DNA of 64,000 bases from Sphingomonas sp. JC676 (GCF_014489075.1 NZ_JACTGR010000001.1:1054001-1118000), one strand, 5' to 3'; shown: positions 46,276 through 55,833, counted from the stretch's first letter. A program made the numbers and translations. Notes: a model not told the origin generated them from the letters alone.

Positions 46276-46766
46276 GCAGGCTCCTGCGTAGCGGGACGGC
46301 GCGGACGTTGTTTGGCGGAGATGGATTTGACGATGGTGCGGCCTGCGCCGCTTTCGGGCATCGGCCGCGGCGCCTCCGCAAGCGCCGAGGCGAGCAGCGC
46401 GGCGACACCCGGATCGTCCAGCGTCTCCGGGCCGGGCATCGGAACGTGCCGGCCGCGACTGCCGGCTCCCTTCAACAGGCCATCGGGATCGGGCAGCGAG
46501 GCGCCCCGGATGAAATAGAGCAGAATACCGCGAGGATAGATTGCCAGGCTCACGACGGCATCGGACGTGCGTTCGGCGGGCGCATAGCCGATCGCGAGAG
46601 CGTTGTAATTGTCATAGACCAACTCGTTGGCGGTCGGCAGCCGCCGACGGAGCGCCGCCCGGCAGGCACGAACGCGATCGGCGATCTCGGGGCTGAAGCG
46701 GTCGATGAACCCTTCAACCTGTCGTCTGCCGGTGTCCGGATCGTCTGCTGGCGCTGGCTGGGTCAC
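46272..46766 (-). CDS. DUF1801 domain protein
   Basis: 164 residues. The single domain has ANELVYDNYNALAIGYAPAE and AVVSLAIYPRGILLYFIRGASLPDP, the pattern of DUF1801 (YdhG-like) proteins, followed by a basic C-terminal tail. The function of the family is not known. Start GTG 46766. It forms a two-gene unit with the GST. Confidence 0.75.
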   Translation of the reverse strand: MTQPAPADDPDTGRRQVEGFIDRFSPEIADRVRACRAALRRRLPTANELVYDNYNALAIGYAPAERTSDAVVSLAIYPRGILLYFIRGASLPDPDGLLKGAGSRGRHVPMPGPETLDDPGVAALLASALAEAPRPMPESGAGRTIVKSISAKQRPRRPATQEPA

Positions 46767-46840
46767 TCCCCTCTCCTCGCCTCAACTTCTCACATTTTCC
46801 GGAAATTTGGCAATTCATTGCGCGTCCGGGAAGAAATGGA

Positions 46841-46872
46841 AAGACCCGGCGCAGGGGAATGCGCCGGGTCTT
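46841..46872 (-). terminator. Terminator of recA
   Basis: A perfect 13-pair stem (AAGACCCGGCGCA with its complement) and six-base loop lie about 65 bases after the recA stop. On the minus strand the stem is followed by UUUCCAUUUCUUCC, a U-rich tail. On the plus strand only two U follow, so it mainly serves recA. Confidence 0.8.
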
Positions 46873-46937
46873 CCAATGGGACCTAGGCCCGTGACCGACA
46901 CTGCCACCGCGTACGCGGCAGGCCGGCCTGAATTTCA

Positions 46938-48020
46938 TTATAGATCGTCGTCGCCGTCCTCGGCGTCGGGACCCGCCATCATTTCCTCGGCGACCTTGTC
47001 GGTGCGGCTGCGGATCGCAGCCTCGAGCCGATTGCAGAGATCGGCATTCTCCTTGAGGAAGGTCTTGGCATTCTCGCGGCCCTGGCCGATGCGGACGCTG
47101 TCATAGCTGAACCAGGCGCCCGATTTCTCGACGAGTCCGGCCTTGACGCCGAGATCGAGGATCTCGCCGATCTTCGAAATGCCTTCGCCATACATGATGT
47201 CGAACTCGACCTGCTTGAACGGCGGCGCGACCTTGTTCTTGACGACCTTCACCCGGGTGGTGTTGCCGACAATATCGTCGCGATCCTTGATCTGGCCGGT
47301 GCGGCGGATGTCGAGGCGGACCGAAGCGTAGAATTTGAGCGCGTTGCCGCCGGTCGTGGTCTCCGGATTACCGTACATCACGCCGATCTTCATGCGGAGC
47401 TGGTTGATGAAGATCACCATGCAGCGCGAGCGGCTGATCGAGCCGGTGAGCTTGCGCAGCGACTGCGACATCAGGCGGGCCTGGAGGCCGACATGGCTGT
47501 CGCCCATCTCGCCCTCGATTTCCGCGCGGGGAACGAGCGCCGCGACCGAGTCCACCACCAGCACGTCGATCGCGTTCGAACGGACCAGCGTATCGACGAT
47601 CTCGAGCGCCTGCTCGCCGGTATCGGGCTGCGACACGATCAACTCGTCGATGTTGACGCCGAGCTTCTTGGCATAGACCGGATCGAGCGCATGCTCGGCA
47701 TCGACGAACGCCGCGGTGCCGCCGCCGCGCTGCGCCTCGGCAATGACATGGAGCGCGAGCGTGGTCTTGCCCGAGCTTTCCGGACCATAGACTTCGATCA
47801 CGCGGCCGCGCGGCAGGCCGCCGACGCCGAGCGCGATGTCGAGCCCGAGCGAGCCGGTGGAGATCGATTCGACCTGCATCGTCTCCTTCGAGCCGAGGCG
47901 CATTGCCGAGCCCTTGCCGAAGGCGCGATCGATCTGCGCGAGGGCGGCGTCGAGCGCCTTCTGCTTGTCGGTGCTGGGAGCTGCCATTTTGTTGTCGATG
48001 ACCTTCAAAGATGCCGCCAT
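46938..48020 (-). CDS. recA: Recombinase RecA
   Basis: 360 residues. Walker [14 protein letters not shown] and Walker [13 protein letters not shown] are present, with loop L1/L2 ([39 protein letters not shown]) and an acidic C terminus (DAEDGDDDL). It forms filaments on ssDNA for recombination and triggers LexA autocleavage. ATG 48020 has AGGGA; the frame begins 12 residues before the usual start, as in other alphaproteobacteria. It is preceded by a LexA box and followed by a strong terminator. Confidence 0.98.
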   Translation of the reverse strand: MAASLKVIDNKMAAPSTDKQKALDAALAQIDRAFGKGSAMRLGSKETMQVESISTGSLGLDIALGVGGLPRGRVIEVYGPESSGKTTLALHVIAEAQRGGGTAAFVDAEHALDPVYAKKLGVNIDELIVSQPDTGEQALEIVDTLVRSNAIDVLVVDSVAALVPRAEIEGEMGDSHVGLQARLMSQSLRKLTGSISRSRCMVIFINQLRMKIGVMYGNPETTTGGNALKFYASVRLDIRRTGQIKDRDDIVGNTTRVKVVKNKVAPPFKQVEFDIMYGEGISKIGEILDLGVKAGLVEKSGAWFSYDSVRIGQGRENAKTFLKENADLCNRLEAAIRSRTDKVAEEMMAGPDAEDGDDDL

Positions 48021-48078
48021 TGGAAGTCCCTGTCGCTAGAAGGTTTGATGCACGCGTTCAACTCTGTTGGACGAGCAT

Positions 48079-48113
48079 GTATCGCATTTGTTCTACCAGA
48101 ACAAGAGCGGAAC
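48079..48113 (-). promoter_or_regulatory. recA promoter with LexA (SOS) box
   Basis: Read towards recA, GTTC-N7-GTTC (48099-48113) is the alphaproteobacterial LexA operator. Its second half overlaps a TTGTTC -35, and a TACATG -10 follows after 17 bases, so LexA binding would block the promoter. This gives the normal DNA-damage control of recA. Confidence 0.85.
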
Positions 48114-48302
48114 GAAATTTTTCGTTGGCGATGTCGAACGCGCGATCCTCGCCGAGCGGCGCTGCACGGGAGTGGCGGCGCATCGGATACCATGGCCACG
48201 CGAATCGAAAGGTAACGAAGGTAACGGCACTGCTGCGCCGAAGCGCGGCCAAATGCCGTTCAGACGCGGCGGGCTGGTGGTGCGAGGAGGCGCTGCCGAC
48301 CG

Positions 48303-48317
48303 GAACATTCAGCGAAC
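48303..48317. promoter_or_regulatory. Second candidate LexA box near recA
   Basis: GAAC-ATTCAGC-GAAC is a second match to the direct-repeat LexA pattern, 190 bases further up than the recA operator. No clear gene starts next to it. It may help LexA bind at recA, control a small transcript, or be a chance match. Confidence 0.4.
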
Positions 48318-48374
48318 ATAGCTGACACCGCCGATGTAGGAAAGTGAAATTCCCGGCTCCGCCCGCGCCGGGGC

Positions 48375-48731
48375 TCAGCCCTGGAGCGCGTCCAGAACGG
48401 CTTCGACGCTGCTCATCGTGAAGGGCTTGGAGAGGATCGGGCGGCCGCGATGCGCCTCGGCAATGCTGTCGCCCGCGCCGCCGGTGGCGATGACGAAGGG
48501 AATGTTCAGCTCGGACAGGCGGTCCGCGACCGGCCAGCTCTGCTCGCCGCCGCGCAGATTGACGTCGAGTATCGCCATGTCCACGCCGCCTTGCTCGATC
48601 AGCTCGAGCGCCGCCGAGACAGTGTCGGCGCTGCCCGCGAGCCCGCGATCAAGAGCCTCAAGGAAATCCTCAAGCATCATCGCGATCAGCGGCTCGTCTT
48701 CGACGATGAGGATATTGCTGGCCCCCGGCAT
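48375..48731 (-). CDS. Single-domain response regulator receiver
   Basis: 118 residues, a receiver domain only. Acidic pocket VEDEP, phospho-acceptor Asp in AILDVNLRGG and Lys in LSKPF are present, together with the Thr switch (IATGG). There is no output domain, so it works as a phosphate shuttle or sink, as in CheY or CpdR-like proteins. It lies 39 bases after cckA in the same direction and may receive phosphate from it or another kinase; that link is inferred. Confidence 0.9.
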   Translation of the reverse strand: MPGASNILIVEDEPLIAMMLEDFLEALDRGLAGSADTVSAALELIEQGGVDMAILDVNLRGGEQSWPVADRLSELNIPFVIATGGAGDSIAEAHRGRPILSKPFTMSSVEAVLDALQG

Positions 48732-48770
48732 GCGCGCCCCTTTGCAGGAAATCTCGTTCCCGCCAAGGAC

Positions 48771-51173
48771 TTATTTCGCAGCGAGAACGTCCCGTGTCGC
48801 CTCGGCAAGTTGCTGAACCGAAAAGGGTTTGGGGAGGAAAGCGACGTTGTCGAGATCGATCGACTTGCGCAATTGCTCCTCGGCATAGCCCGACATGAAC
48901 AGGATCGGCAGATCGGGCCAGCGCTTGCGGACCTGGCGGACCATGGTCGGGCCGTCCATGATCGGCATGACGACGTCGGAGATCAGCAAGTCGGGCTTTT
49001 CGGCGGTCTCGAGCAGTTCGAGCGCGACTTCGCCATTCTCGGCGGTGAGCACGGTATAGCCCTGCCGGGTGAGCGCGCGTTCGGCGACGGCGCGGACCAT
49101 GTCCTCATCCTCGACCAGCAGGATCGTGCCCGATCCCCAGAGATCGAGCTGCTTGTCCTTGGCCGGCGTGGGGATCTTGGTGGGCGGCGGCGGCGCAGTC
49201 TCGGCGGCGGTGTGGACGGGCAGATAGATGGTGAAGGCGGCGCCCTTCCCCGGCACATTCTCGGCGAAGATGAAGCCGCCCGACTGCTTGATGATGCCGT
49301 AGACGGTCGAGAGGCCAAGCCCGGTGCCCTTGCCGATTTCCTTGGTGGTGAAGAACGGCTCCCAGATCTTGCCGATGATCTCGAGGGGGATCCCGGTGCC
49401 GGTATCGGAGATGCGCAGCGCGGTATAGTCGCCGACGGGCAGGACATCGTCGTCCATCTGGCGGACCTCGGAGGCCGACACCCCCATCGTCTCGATCGTT
49501 AGCGTGCCGCCGCCATTCGGGCTGGTCGACAGCATCGCGTCGCGCGCGTTGACCGCGAGATTGACGACGACCTGCTCGAGCTGGCCGGGATCGGCGCGGA
49601 CCGGCCCGAGATTGCGGCCATGCTTGACGTCGAGATGGACCGTCTCGCCCAGCAGCCGCTTCAGGAGGTTCGAGACCTCGGAAATGACGTCCGGGAGCTG
49701 GAGCACCTGCGGGCGCAGCGTCTGCTGGCGCGAAAAGGCGAGCAATTGGCGGGTGAGCGACGCGGCGCGGTTCGAATTGGCGCGGATCTGCTGGATATCG
49801 TCATAATCGCTGTCGCCGGGCGAGTGACGCATCAGCATCAGGTCACAATGCCCGATGATCGCGGTGAGGATGTTGTTGAAATCATGCGCGACGCCGCCGG
49901 CGAGCTGGCCGACCGCCTGCATCTTGGTCGCTTGGGCGATCTGGCGCTTGAGCTTGCCCTCCTCGCCTGAATCCTTGAGGCTGATGAGCACCGCCGCATC
50001 GCCGAGACCCCGCGCGCCGGCAATGGTGATCGCGACCGGCTCCTCGGGCGCGTCGACCAGTCGGACGGTCATCTCGACCGATTGCGGCGCGCCGCCGGCG
50101 AAGCGGCGGATCGCGTCGGCAAGCGCGCCCTTGTCCTCGCGCACCACCAGGTCGCCCGGATAAAGCGGCGGCGCGGCGGCATTGACGCGGGTGGCGCGGA
50201 CGAACGCGTCGTTCATGCTGACGAAGCGCCCGTCGCGATCGACCAAAGCGAGGCCTGAGGGCAGCAGCGCGATCAGCGAACGGACATGCGCCGATGCGCT
50301 GGCGCCGATCGCGGGCGCCGGCGCGTTGCTTGGTTCCTCGTCGAGCAGAGTGACGAGCATGGGTGCGTCTTCACCCTCGAGAAACGGGATCTGGAGGACC
50401 CGAAGCGGCGTGCCCTCGACACCTTCGCGCTCGAAGCGGACCAGGCCCGAGGAATCGGTCACGAGGAAGCGCGCGAAGTCGCGGCCTTCCACCAACGAAT
50501 CTGCGCTGCCCATCGCGCGGGCGCGGAACACGCGGTTGGCGGTGCGGACGCGGCCGTCGGGCGAGATCATCGCCGCCATGATCCCCGCCGATCCCATGCG
50601 ATCGCCCGTATTGCCGCCGATCAACGCCTGGACCTGGGTGGCGAGATCGAGCGCCTGGACGCCGATAAAGCGCCAGACCAGCGACTCCTCCCCTACCCGC
50701 GCGATCCGGACCGAGACTGGGGCGCCGAACGCCTGGACCTCGTCGCAGCGCGCCTCGCCCTCGCGCCAGGCGGCGCGGGCACAGGCGCCGAGCGCGTCGA
50801 CGGAAGAGTCGCTGATCGGCAGATTGGGGGGCGTCGGCCAGCCGGCGAACAGCACTTCGTAGCGATTATTGGCGCAGACCAATTTACCCGAGCGATCGGT
50901 GACGGCGAGCGCGTCGTCGCTCGCGGCGGCAAGGGCGTAGGCGATCGACCAGTCGACATGCGATTCGACGGCGGGTTCGGCGCGAAGCAGCCGGCGCAGC
51001 GCGAACGCAGCGCCTGTCGCGAGCACGCCCGTCGCGACGAAACCGATCGCGATCGCGCGGTTGTCGAGCGTGAGCAGGATAATCGCGCCCGCCGCGAAGC
51101 CGGCGACGATCGCCGCCAGCGCGGGCAGCAGCGTCCTGGGCGCGGGAGGTGCGGAATCGGGCAGCGTCGCCAT
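48771..51173 (-). CDS. cckA: Hybrid histidine kinase CckA
   Basis: 800 residues. Two N-terminal membrane helices ([39 protein letters not shown]) and PAS-like sensory regions up to about residue 420 precede the HisKA domain [19 protein letters not shown] (His phospho-acceptor), the ATP lid with [19 protein letters not shown], and a C-terminal receiver with [14 protein letters not shown] (Asp). This layout matches CckA, which phosphorylates ChpT and thus CtrA in the alphaproteobacterial cell cycle. In sphingomonads it mainly controls motility and differentiation. Confidence 0.93.
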   Translation of the reverse strand: MATLPDSAPPAPRTLLPALAAIVAGFAAGAIILLTLDNRAIAIGFVATGVLATGAAFALRRLLRAEPAVESHVDWSIAYALAAASDDALAVTDRSGKLVCANNRYEVLFAGWPTPPNLPISDSSVDALGACARAAWREGEARCDEVQAFGAPVSVRIARVGEESLVWRFIGVQALDLATQVQALIGGNTGDRMGSAGIMAAMISPDGRVRTANRVFRARAMGSADSLVEGRDFARFLVTDSSGLVRFEREGVEGTPLRVLQIPFLEGEDAPMLVTLLDEEPSNAPAPAIGASASAHVRSLIALLPSGLALVDRDGRFVSMNDAFVRATRVNAAAPPLYPGDLVVREDKGALADAIRRFAGGAPQSVEMTVRLVDAPEEPVAITIAGARGLGDAAVLISLKDSGEEGKLKRQIAQATKMQAVGQLAGGVAHDFNNILTAIIGHCDLMLMRHSPGDSDYDDIQQIRANSNRAASLTRQLLAFSRQQTLRPQVLQLPDVISEVSNLLKRLLGETVHLDVKHGRNLGPVRADPGQLEQVVVNLAVNARDAMLSTSPNGGGTLTIETMGVSASEVRQMDDDVLPVGDYTALRISDTGTGIPLEIIGKIWEPFFTTKEIGKGTGLGLSTVYGIIKQSGGFIFAENVPGKGAAFTIYLPVHTAAETAPPPPTKIPTPAKDKQLDLWGSGTILLVEDEDMVRAVAERALTRQGYTVLTAENGEVALELLETAEKPDLLISDVVMPIMDGPTMVRQVRKRWPDLPILFMSGYAEEQLRKSIDLDNVAFLPKPFSVQQLAEATRDVLAAK

Positions 51174-51248
51174 GACGTTACCGATGTTCGGTAGTCAGGC
51201 GCGGGTCAAGCGAATCCCCTCCCGCCGGAGCGGAAGGGGAAATGCGGA

Positions 51249-53333
51249 TCACCAGATGCGGACGCGCTTCTCGGTCGAGAGGAACAGCTTCGTCGAAGCT
51301 TCCGGCGCGAAGGCCGAATACCAGGGATCGAGATTGCGCACGACCCAGGCGCGCTGCTGCGACGGCGAGTGCGGATCGGTGAGCAACCGCTGGCGGAGGT
51401 TCGCCTCGCGATAGTTGCGGCGCCAGACCTGTGCCCAGCCGAGATAGAAGCGCTGATCGCCCGAAGTGCCGTCGAGTACCGGCGCGTCGTGGCCGCCCAA
51501 AGACTTCTTGTAGGCGTCATAGGCCACGGTGAGGCCGGCGAGATCCGCGGTGTTCTCGCCCAGGGTCAGCTTGCCCTGGACGTGCATGCCCGGCAGCGGC
51601 TCATACTGGTCATACTGCGCGGCCAGCGCGTCGGTGCGGGCCTTGAAGGCTGCGACATCGGCCGGGGTCCACCAGTCGGTCAGACGGCCGTGCATGTCAT
51701 ACTTGGCGCCCTGATCGTCGAAATGATGGCTCAGCTCGTGGCCGATCACCGCGCCGATGCCGCCATAGTTGATCGCCGCATCGGCATTCGGATCGAAGAA
51801 GGGCGGCTGGAGGATCGCGGCGGGGAAGACGATCTCGACCATGCCCGGATTGGCATAGGCGTTCACTTCCATCGGGGTCATGCCCCATTCCCAGCGCTGC
51901 AGAGGCTTGCCGAGATGGCCGATATTGTCCTCATGCGCCCATTGATTGGCGCGCAGATTGTTGCCGAAGGCATCGCCGGCGACGATCTGGAGGCTCGAAT
52001 AGTCCTTCCAACGATCGGGATAGCCGATCTTGGGCGTGAAGGCGGCGAGCTTGGCATGCGCCTTTACCTTGGTCTCGGCCGTCATCCAGTCGAGCTTGTC
52101 GATGCGCTCGTCCATCGCGGCGATGATGTTCTTGACCAGCTTGTCCGCGGCCGCCTTGGTCTCCGGCGGGAAATATTTCGCGACGTAGACCTGGCTGACA
52201 TCGTCGGAGAGCGCGTTCGTGGTGAAATCGACCGCGCGCTTCCAGCGCACTTCCTGCTCGGGCGTGCCCGAGAGCACGGTGCCGTTGAACGCGAAATCCT
52301 CCTTGTCGAAGGCGCTGGGCAGCACATCCGAGAAGCTGTGGAGCGAGCGGACGAGGAGCTGGTCCTTGAGCACGCCGATCGGCGTCGTCTGGACTAGCTT
52401 GGCGATGCCGGCGACCGCGCTCGGCTGGGCGACGATGACATAGTCGACCGGCGTGCCGATGCCGGCGAGATAGGCCTTGAAGTCGAAGCCCGGCGCGGCC
52501 TTGGCCAGCTCGGCGAGGGTCATCTTGTTGTAGGTCTTGTTGGCGTCGCGGCTTTCGACGCGGGTCCAGCTGACCTGGGCGATCTTGGTCTCGAACGCCA
52601 GGATCGCGGCGGCGCGGGCGGCGGCATTGGGCTCCCCGGCCAAGGTCAGCAGGTTGGTCAGGTGCTTGAGGTACGCCGCCTTGGTCTCAACGAGCTTGGC
52701 GTCCTTCGACAGATAATAGTCGCGGTCGGGCATGCCGAGCCCGGCCTGCGCCAGGTTGAGCGCGTAGATTTCCGGCTCCTTGTCGTCCTGGCCGACATAG
52801 TCGCCGAAGGGCACGCGCACGCCGTTGCGATCGGCCTGGGCATAGAGCGCCGGCAGGCCCGACTTGGCCTTCACCGCCTTGATCTGGTTCAACCAGGGCT
52901 GGATCGGGGCGAGCCCCTTGGCGTCGATCGCCGCGGTGTCGAGATAGGTGGCGTAGGCAGTGCCGATCTTCGAATTGGCGTCGTCCTTCGCGCCTTCGAG
53001 AATGTCGTGCGTGCGCTGGCGCGAAAGGTCGTCGAGCACCGTGAACATGCCATAGTTCGACTTGTCCGCCGGGATCGGGGTGTTCTTCGCCCAGGTGCCG
53101 TTCGCGTAATTATAGAAATCGTCGCCCGCGGCGATCGACTTGTCCATGCCGCCAACGTCGAAACCATAGTCGCCGATCTGCGGCTTGGGGGCGGGTGCAG
53201 GCGCGGGAGCCGCTTCGGCGACCGGAGTCGCTTCGGTCACCGGTGCGGCACTCTCGACGGCGGCATCATGGGCACAGCCGGCAAGCAGCATCGGCGCGGC
53301 GAGGAAGGTAGTGGCGAGCAAGGCAAGGCGCAT
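51249..53333 (-). CDS. M13 family metallopeptidase (neprilysin-like lipoprotein)
   Basis: 694 residues. A lipoprotein signal ends in the lipobox MLLAGC, so it is anchored to the cell envelope. The zinc site is complete: HELSH in AVIGHELSHHFDDQGAKYD, the third ligand in LGENTADLAGL and the substrate motif NAYANPGM. The C-terminal end (VRIW) matches the final CxxW position of the family, without the Cys. It cleaves small peptides on the hydrophobic side in the periplasm. ATG 53333. Confidence 0.95.
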   Translation of the reverse strand: MRLALLATTFLAAPMLLAGCAHDAAVESAAPVTEATPVAEAAPAPAPAPKPQIGDYGFDVGGMDKSIAAGDDFYNYANGTWAKNTPIPADKSNYGMFTVLDDLSRQRTHDILEGAKDDANSKIGTAYATYLDTAAIDAKGLAPIQPWLNQIKAVKAKSGLPALYAQADRNGVRVPFGDYVGQDDKEPEIYALNLAQAGLGMPDRDYYLSKDAKLVETKAAYLKHLTNLLTLAGEPNAAARAAAILAFETKIAQVSWTRVESRDANKTYNKMTLAELAKAAPGFDFKAYLAGIGTPVDYVIVAQPSAVAGIAKLVQTTPIGVLKDQLLVRSLHSFSDVLPSAFDKEDFAFNGTVLSGTPEQEVRWKRAVDFTTNALSDDVSQVYVAKYFPPETKAAADKLVKNIIAAMDERIDKLDWMTAETKVKAHAKLAAFTPKIGYPDRWKDYSSLQIVAGDAFGNNLRANQWAHEDNIGHLGKPLQRWEWGMTPMEVNAYANPGMVEIVFPAAILQPPFFDPNADAAINYGGIGAVIGHELSHHFDDQGAKYDMHGRLTDWWTPADVAAFKARTDALAAQYDQYEPLPGMHVQGKLTLGENTADLAGLTVAYDAYKKSLGGHDAPVLDGTSGDQRFYLGWAQVWRRNYREANLRQRLLTDPHSPSQQRAWVVRNLDPWYSAFAPEASTKLFLSTEKRVRIW

Positions 53334-53389
53334 CGACGGAATCCCCTACGGATTTTGGATGCGCCGTCTTACGCCGTTAATACGGGTCG

Positions 53390-53944
53390 TCAATTGGCCC
53401 GGGCGGCCCGATCCCGGCGGCGCTTGCGCCACTTGTGCGTGATCCACAGTCGCCAGGCGAGCGCGGTGCCGAAATAGCCCAGGACCGTGAGCACAAAGGT
53501 GATCGTGACGAGCCCGGTCAGCGTGGCGGGGCCGGCCTGGTGGAGGAACCAGTCCCCCCAGCCCTGCTGTGCATGGGCCTGTGCCTTTGCCAGCGCCTGC
53601 TCGGTGCGCGGGCCGAGCATCCAGCTCCCCAGCCAATAGGCGGCGACCCAGAGCGGTGGCGTGGTGAGCGGATTGGTGAAGAAGGTGGTCGCAGCGGCGG
53701 CGGGGATGTTGGCGCGCAGCGGCAATGCGAGGATCGCCGAGGCCGGGATCTGCCCCATCGGAACGAGGATGCCGGTGACCATGCCGAGCGCGACGCCGCG
53801 CGGGACCGAGCGGCGGGTGAAGCGCCACAGCGACGAATGCATCACCCGGTTCGCGACCGGCTTCAGCCAGCGATTGCCCTCGATCGATTCGCGGCTGGGC
53901 ACGGCCTTGTCGGCAAGACGGCGGAGGCGGCCCGGGCTCGGCAT
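53390..53944 (-). CDS. DUF2062 membrane protein
   Basis: 184 residues. SSLWRFTRRSVPRGVALGMVTG and NIPAAAATTFFTNPLTTPPL are the hallmarks of DUF2062, with three membrane helices and a basic C-terminal end. The family function is unknown. ATG 53944 lies one base after the smpB stop, so the two are translated in tandem; the open frame upstream reaches into smpB. Confidence 0.85.
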   Translation of the reverse strand: MPSPGRLRRLADKAVPSRESIEGNRWLKPVANRVMHSSLWRFTRRSVPRGVALGMVTGILVPMGQIPASAILALPLRANIPAAAATTFFTNPLTTPPLWVAAYWLGSWMLGPRTEQALAKAQAHAQQGWGDWFLHQAGPATLTGLVTITFVLTVLGYFGTALAWRLWITHKWRKRRRDRAARAN

Positions 53945-53945
53945 G

Positions 53946-54428
53946 TCAGCCGCGGTCGCGGAGCAGACGCCCCTGCTCGCGCTTCCAATCCCGCTCCTTG
54001 ATCGTGTCGCGCTTGTCATGCGTCTTCTTGCCCTTCGCCAGCGCCAACTCGACCTTCGCGCGGCCCCTTCCGTTGAAATAGACCGAGAGCGGAACGAGCG
54101 TCATGCCCTCACGGGCAACGGCGCCGTGGAGCTTGTTTATCTCGCGCTCATGAAGGAGCAATTTACGGGGGCGCTTGGGCTCGTGATTATATCGGTTGCC
54201 GTGGCTGAATTCGGGGATGTTGGCGTTGATCAGCCACACTCCGGTATCGTTGACCTCGGCATAGGCCTCGGCGATCGAGCCCTCTCCGAAGCGCAGCGAC
54301 TTCACCTCGGTGCCGGTCAAAGCGAGGCCGGCCTCGTAGGTCTGCTCGATGAAATAATCGAACCGCGCGCGCCGGTTCTCGGCGACGGTCTTTACCTTAT
54401 CGAAAGGGGCGGGGCGAGGACGGGCCAT
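53946..54428 (-). CDS. smpB: SsrA-binding protein SmpB
   Basis: 160 residues. Core motifs [38 protein letters not shown] and the basic C-terminal tail [17 protein letters not shown] are complete. SmpB binds tmRNA and brings it to stalled ribosomes for trans-translation. ATG 54428. The tmRNA gene itself is not in this window. Upstream, where dapA normally follows, the GIY-YIG cassette is found. Confidence 0.97.
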   Translation of the reverse strand: MARPRPAPFDKVKTVAENRRARFDYFIEQTYEAGLALTGTEVKSLRFGEGSIAEAYAEVNDTGVWLINANIPEFSHGNRYNHEPKRPRKLLLHEREINKLHGAVAREGMTLVPLSVYFNGRGRAKVELALAKGKKTHDKRDTIKERDWKREQGRLLRDRG

Positions 54429-54483
54429 GGGAGGTGGGCATGTAGGGAGGAAGTGGCGGAAACTCTAGTGCTGTCTTAACCCC

Positions 54484-54512
54484 GTCACCCCGGCGCAGGC
54501 CGGGGTCCAGAG
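54484..54512 (+). repeat. REP-like palindrome, left flank of GIY-YIG cassette
   Basis: GTCACCCCGGC, GCA core, GCCGGGGTCCA with a final GAG. It lies 22 bases after the stop of the GIY-YIG gene and faces an inverted copy at 54917-54945. Confidence 0.85.
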
Positions 54513-54534
54513 TTGCAAGATGCGCCGGCGGCGA

Positions 54535-54864
54535 TCACTCACCATTCACGTCGAGAGGCTCGAAGCCAAGATCAATGGCGAGGTCGCGCCAAGTCGGGTT
54601 TTCCTGCTCGATCAAGCGCAGTTTCCACTGCCTTTTCCATTCCTTGATTCGCTTTTCGCGAACGATGGCCGACTCCATCTCCGAGTGGACCTCGTACCAT
54701 ACCAGGATCTTGCAGCGATGCTTCGCGGTGAACCCCTCGGGAATGCCGGTCCGATGCTGATAGATGCGGCCTGCCAGGTCGGAGGTGACGCCGGTGTAGA
54801 TGCCGGTGTAGATGGTGCCGTTGCGCTGGCTCGCGACGATATAGACGACGGGTGTCCGCTCCAT
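54535..54864 (-). CDS. GIY-YIG nuclease superfamily protein with altered active-site loop
   Basis: 109 residues, single GIY-YIG domain of the UPF0213/YhbQ-like size. VVYIVASQRNGTIYTG supplies the GIY-like and YIG-like strands and TSDLAGRIYQHR the next helix with the catalytic Arg; EMESAIVREKRIKEWKR holds the Glu. The loop reads TIYTGIYTGVTSD where relatives have a single IYTGVTSD, because a 12-base unit is duplicated in tandem (54790-54813). ATG 54864. It is enclosed by inverted palindromes and stands between dapA and smpB, which suggests an inserted cassette. Confidence 0.85.
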   Translation of the reverse strand: MERTPVVYIVASQRNGTIYTGIYTGVTSDLAGRIYQHRTGIPEGFTAKHRCKILVWYEVHSEMESAIVREKRIKEWKRQWKLRLIEQENPTWRDLAIDLGFEPLDVNGE

Positions 54865-54916
54865 GCGCCCAACTTGGCAGACGGACGCGCGACAAGAAAC
54901 GGATGTTTCGCTGGGA

Positions 54917-54945
54917 CTCTGGATCCCGGCCTTCGCCGGGATGAC
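54917..54945 (-). repeat. REP-like palindrome, right flank of GIY-YIG cassette
   Basis: The inverted partner of 54484-54512: CTCTGGATCCCGGC, CTTC core, GCCGGGATGAC. It ends six bases before the dapA stop codon and 52 bases before the GIY-YIG start, so the pair exactly encloses that gene. Confidence 0.85.
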
Positions 54946-54951
54946 GAACGG

Positions 54952-55833
54952 TTAGATCAGCCCCGCATACGCCAGCGCGGCGTCGACCGCCTTGCGGCTG
55001 GCCTCGCCCGGTTCGGTCATCGGCAGGCGGAGCTCGATCGGGAAGCCGGGGCGGACCCTGGTCAGCGCGTACTTCACCGGCCCCGGCGAGGCATCGGTGA
55101 ACATGGCGATGTGGAGCGGATAGAGTCGATCCTGGAGCTCGAGCGCCTTTGCGTGGTCGCCCGCCGCCCAGGCGGCCTGGAATTCGGCGCACAGGCGCGG
55201 GGCGACATTGGCGGTGACCGAGATGCACCCCACCCCGCCCATCGCGTTGAACGCGAGCGCGGTCTCGTCATTGCCCGAGAGCTGGAGGAAATCGCTGCCG
55301 CAGCCGGCGCGCTGCTCGCTGACGCGGCCAAGCTGCCCGGTCGCATCCTTGACGCCGATGAACGTGCCGGGGAACGCCTTGACGATCCGCGCCATCGTCG
55401 CCGGCTGGATGTCGGTCACGGTGCGGCCGGGGACATTATAGAGCACGATCGGCAGGTCGGTCGCCTCGGCGATCGCTTCGAAATGGCGGAAGATGCCGTC
55501 CTGGCTTGGGCGGTTGTAATAAGGCGGCACCATCAGCGCGGCATCGGCGCCGACCGCCTTGGCTGCATTCACATTCTCGATCGCGACCGCGGTGTCGTTC
55601 GAACCCGCGCCGGCGAGCACGGGAACCCTGCCCTTCGCCTGATCGACGCAGACGCGAACAACTTCGAAATGCTCCTCCGCGGGCATGGTCGCTGCCTCGC
55701 CGGTGGTGCCGCAGGGCACGAGCGCGGCAGAGCCTTCGGTAACCTGCCATTCAACAAGCGCGCGGTATTCTTCCTCCGCGAAGCTGCCGTTACGGAAAGG
55801 CGTGACGAGCGCGGGAATGGAGCCTGAGAACAT
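54952..55833 (-). CDS. dapA: 4-hydroxy-tetrahydrodipicolinate synthase
   Basis: 293 residues, TIM-barrel lyase of the lysine and meso-diaminopimelate pathway. GTTGEAATMP near residue 43 binds pyruvate, LYNVPGRT has the catalytic Tyr, and the Schiff-base Lys is in FIGVKDATG. It condenses pyruvate with aspartate semialdehyde. ATG 55833. Its usual neighbour smpB is now separated by the GIY-YIG cassette. Confidence 0.96.
   Translation of the reverse strand: MFSGSIPALVTPFRNGSFAEEEYRALVEWQVTEGSAALVPCGTTGEAATMPAEEHFEVVRVCVDQAKGRVPVLAGAGSNDTAVAIENVNAAKAVGADAALMVPPYYNRPSQDGIFRHFEAIAEATDLPIVLYNVPGRTVTDIQPATMARIVKAFPGTFIGVKDATGQLGRVSEQRAGCGSDFLQLSGNDETALAFNAMGGVGCISVTANVAPRLCAEFQAAWAAGDHAKALELQDRLYPLHIAMFTDASPGPVKYALTRVRPGFPIELRLPMTEPGEASRKAVDAALAYAGLI

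Larger units (their letters stand above)
48021..48374. other. recA upstream region
   Basis: 354 bases between recA and the receiver gene. It holds the recA promoter with a LexA box and a second GAAC-N7-GAAC match at 48303-48317. Overlapping short open frames on both strands have no ribosome sites and no protein-like features. Confidence 0.55.

Noticed and set aside
48058..48325. Several overlapping 60-100 codon frames upstream of recA
   Set aside because: They occur on both strands at once without ribosome sites; only the LexA boxes and promoter are supported.
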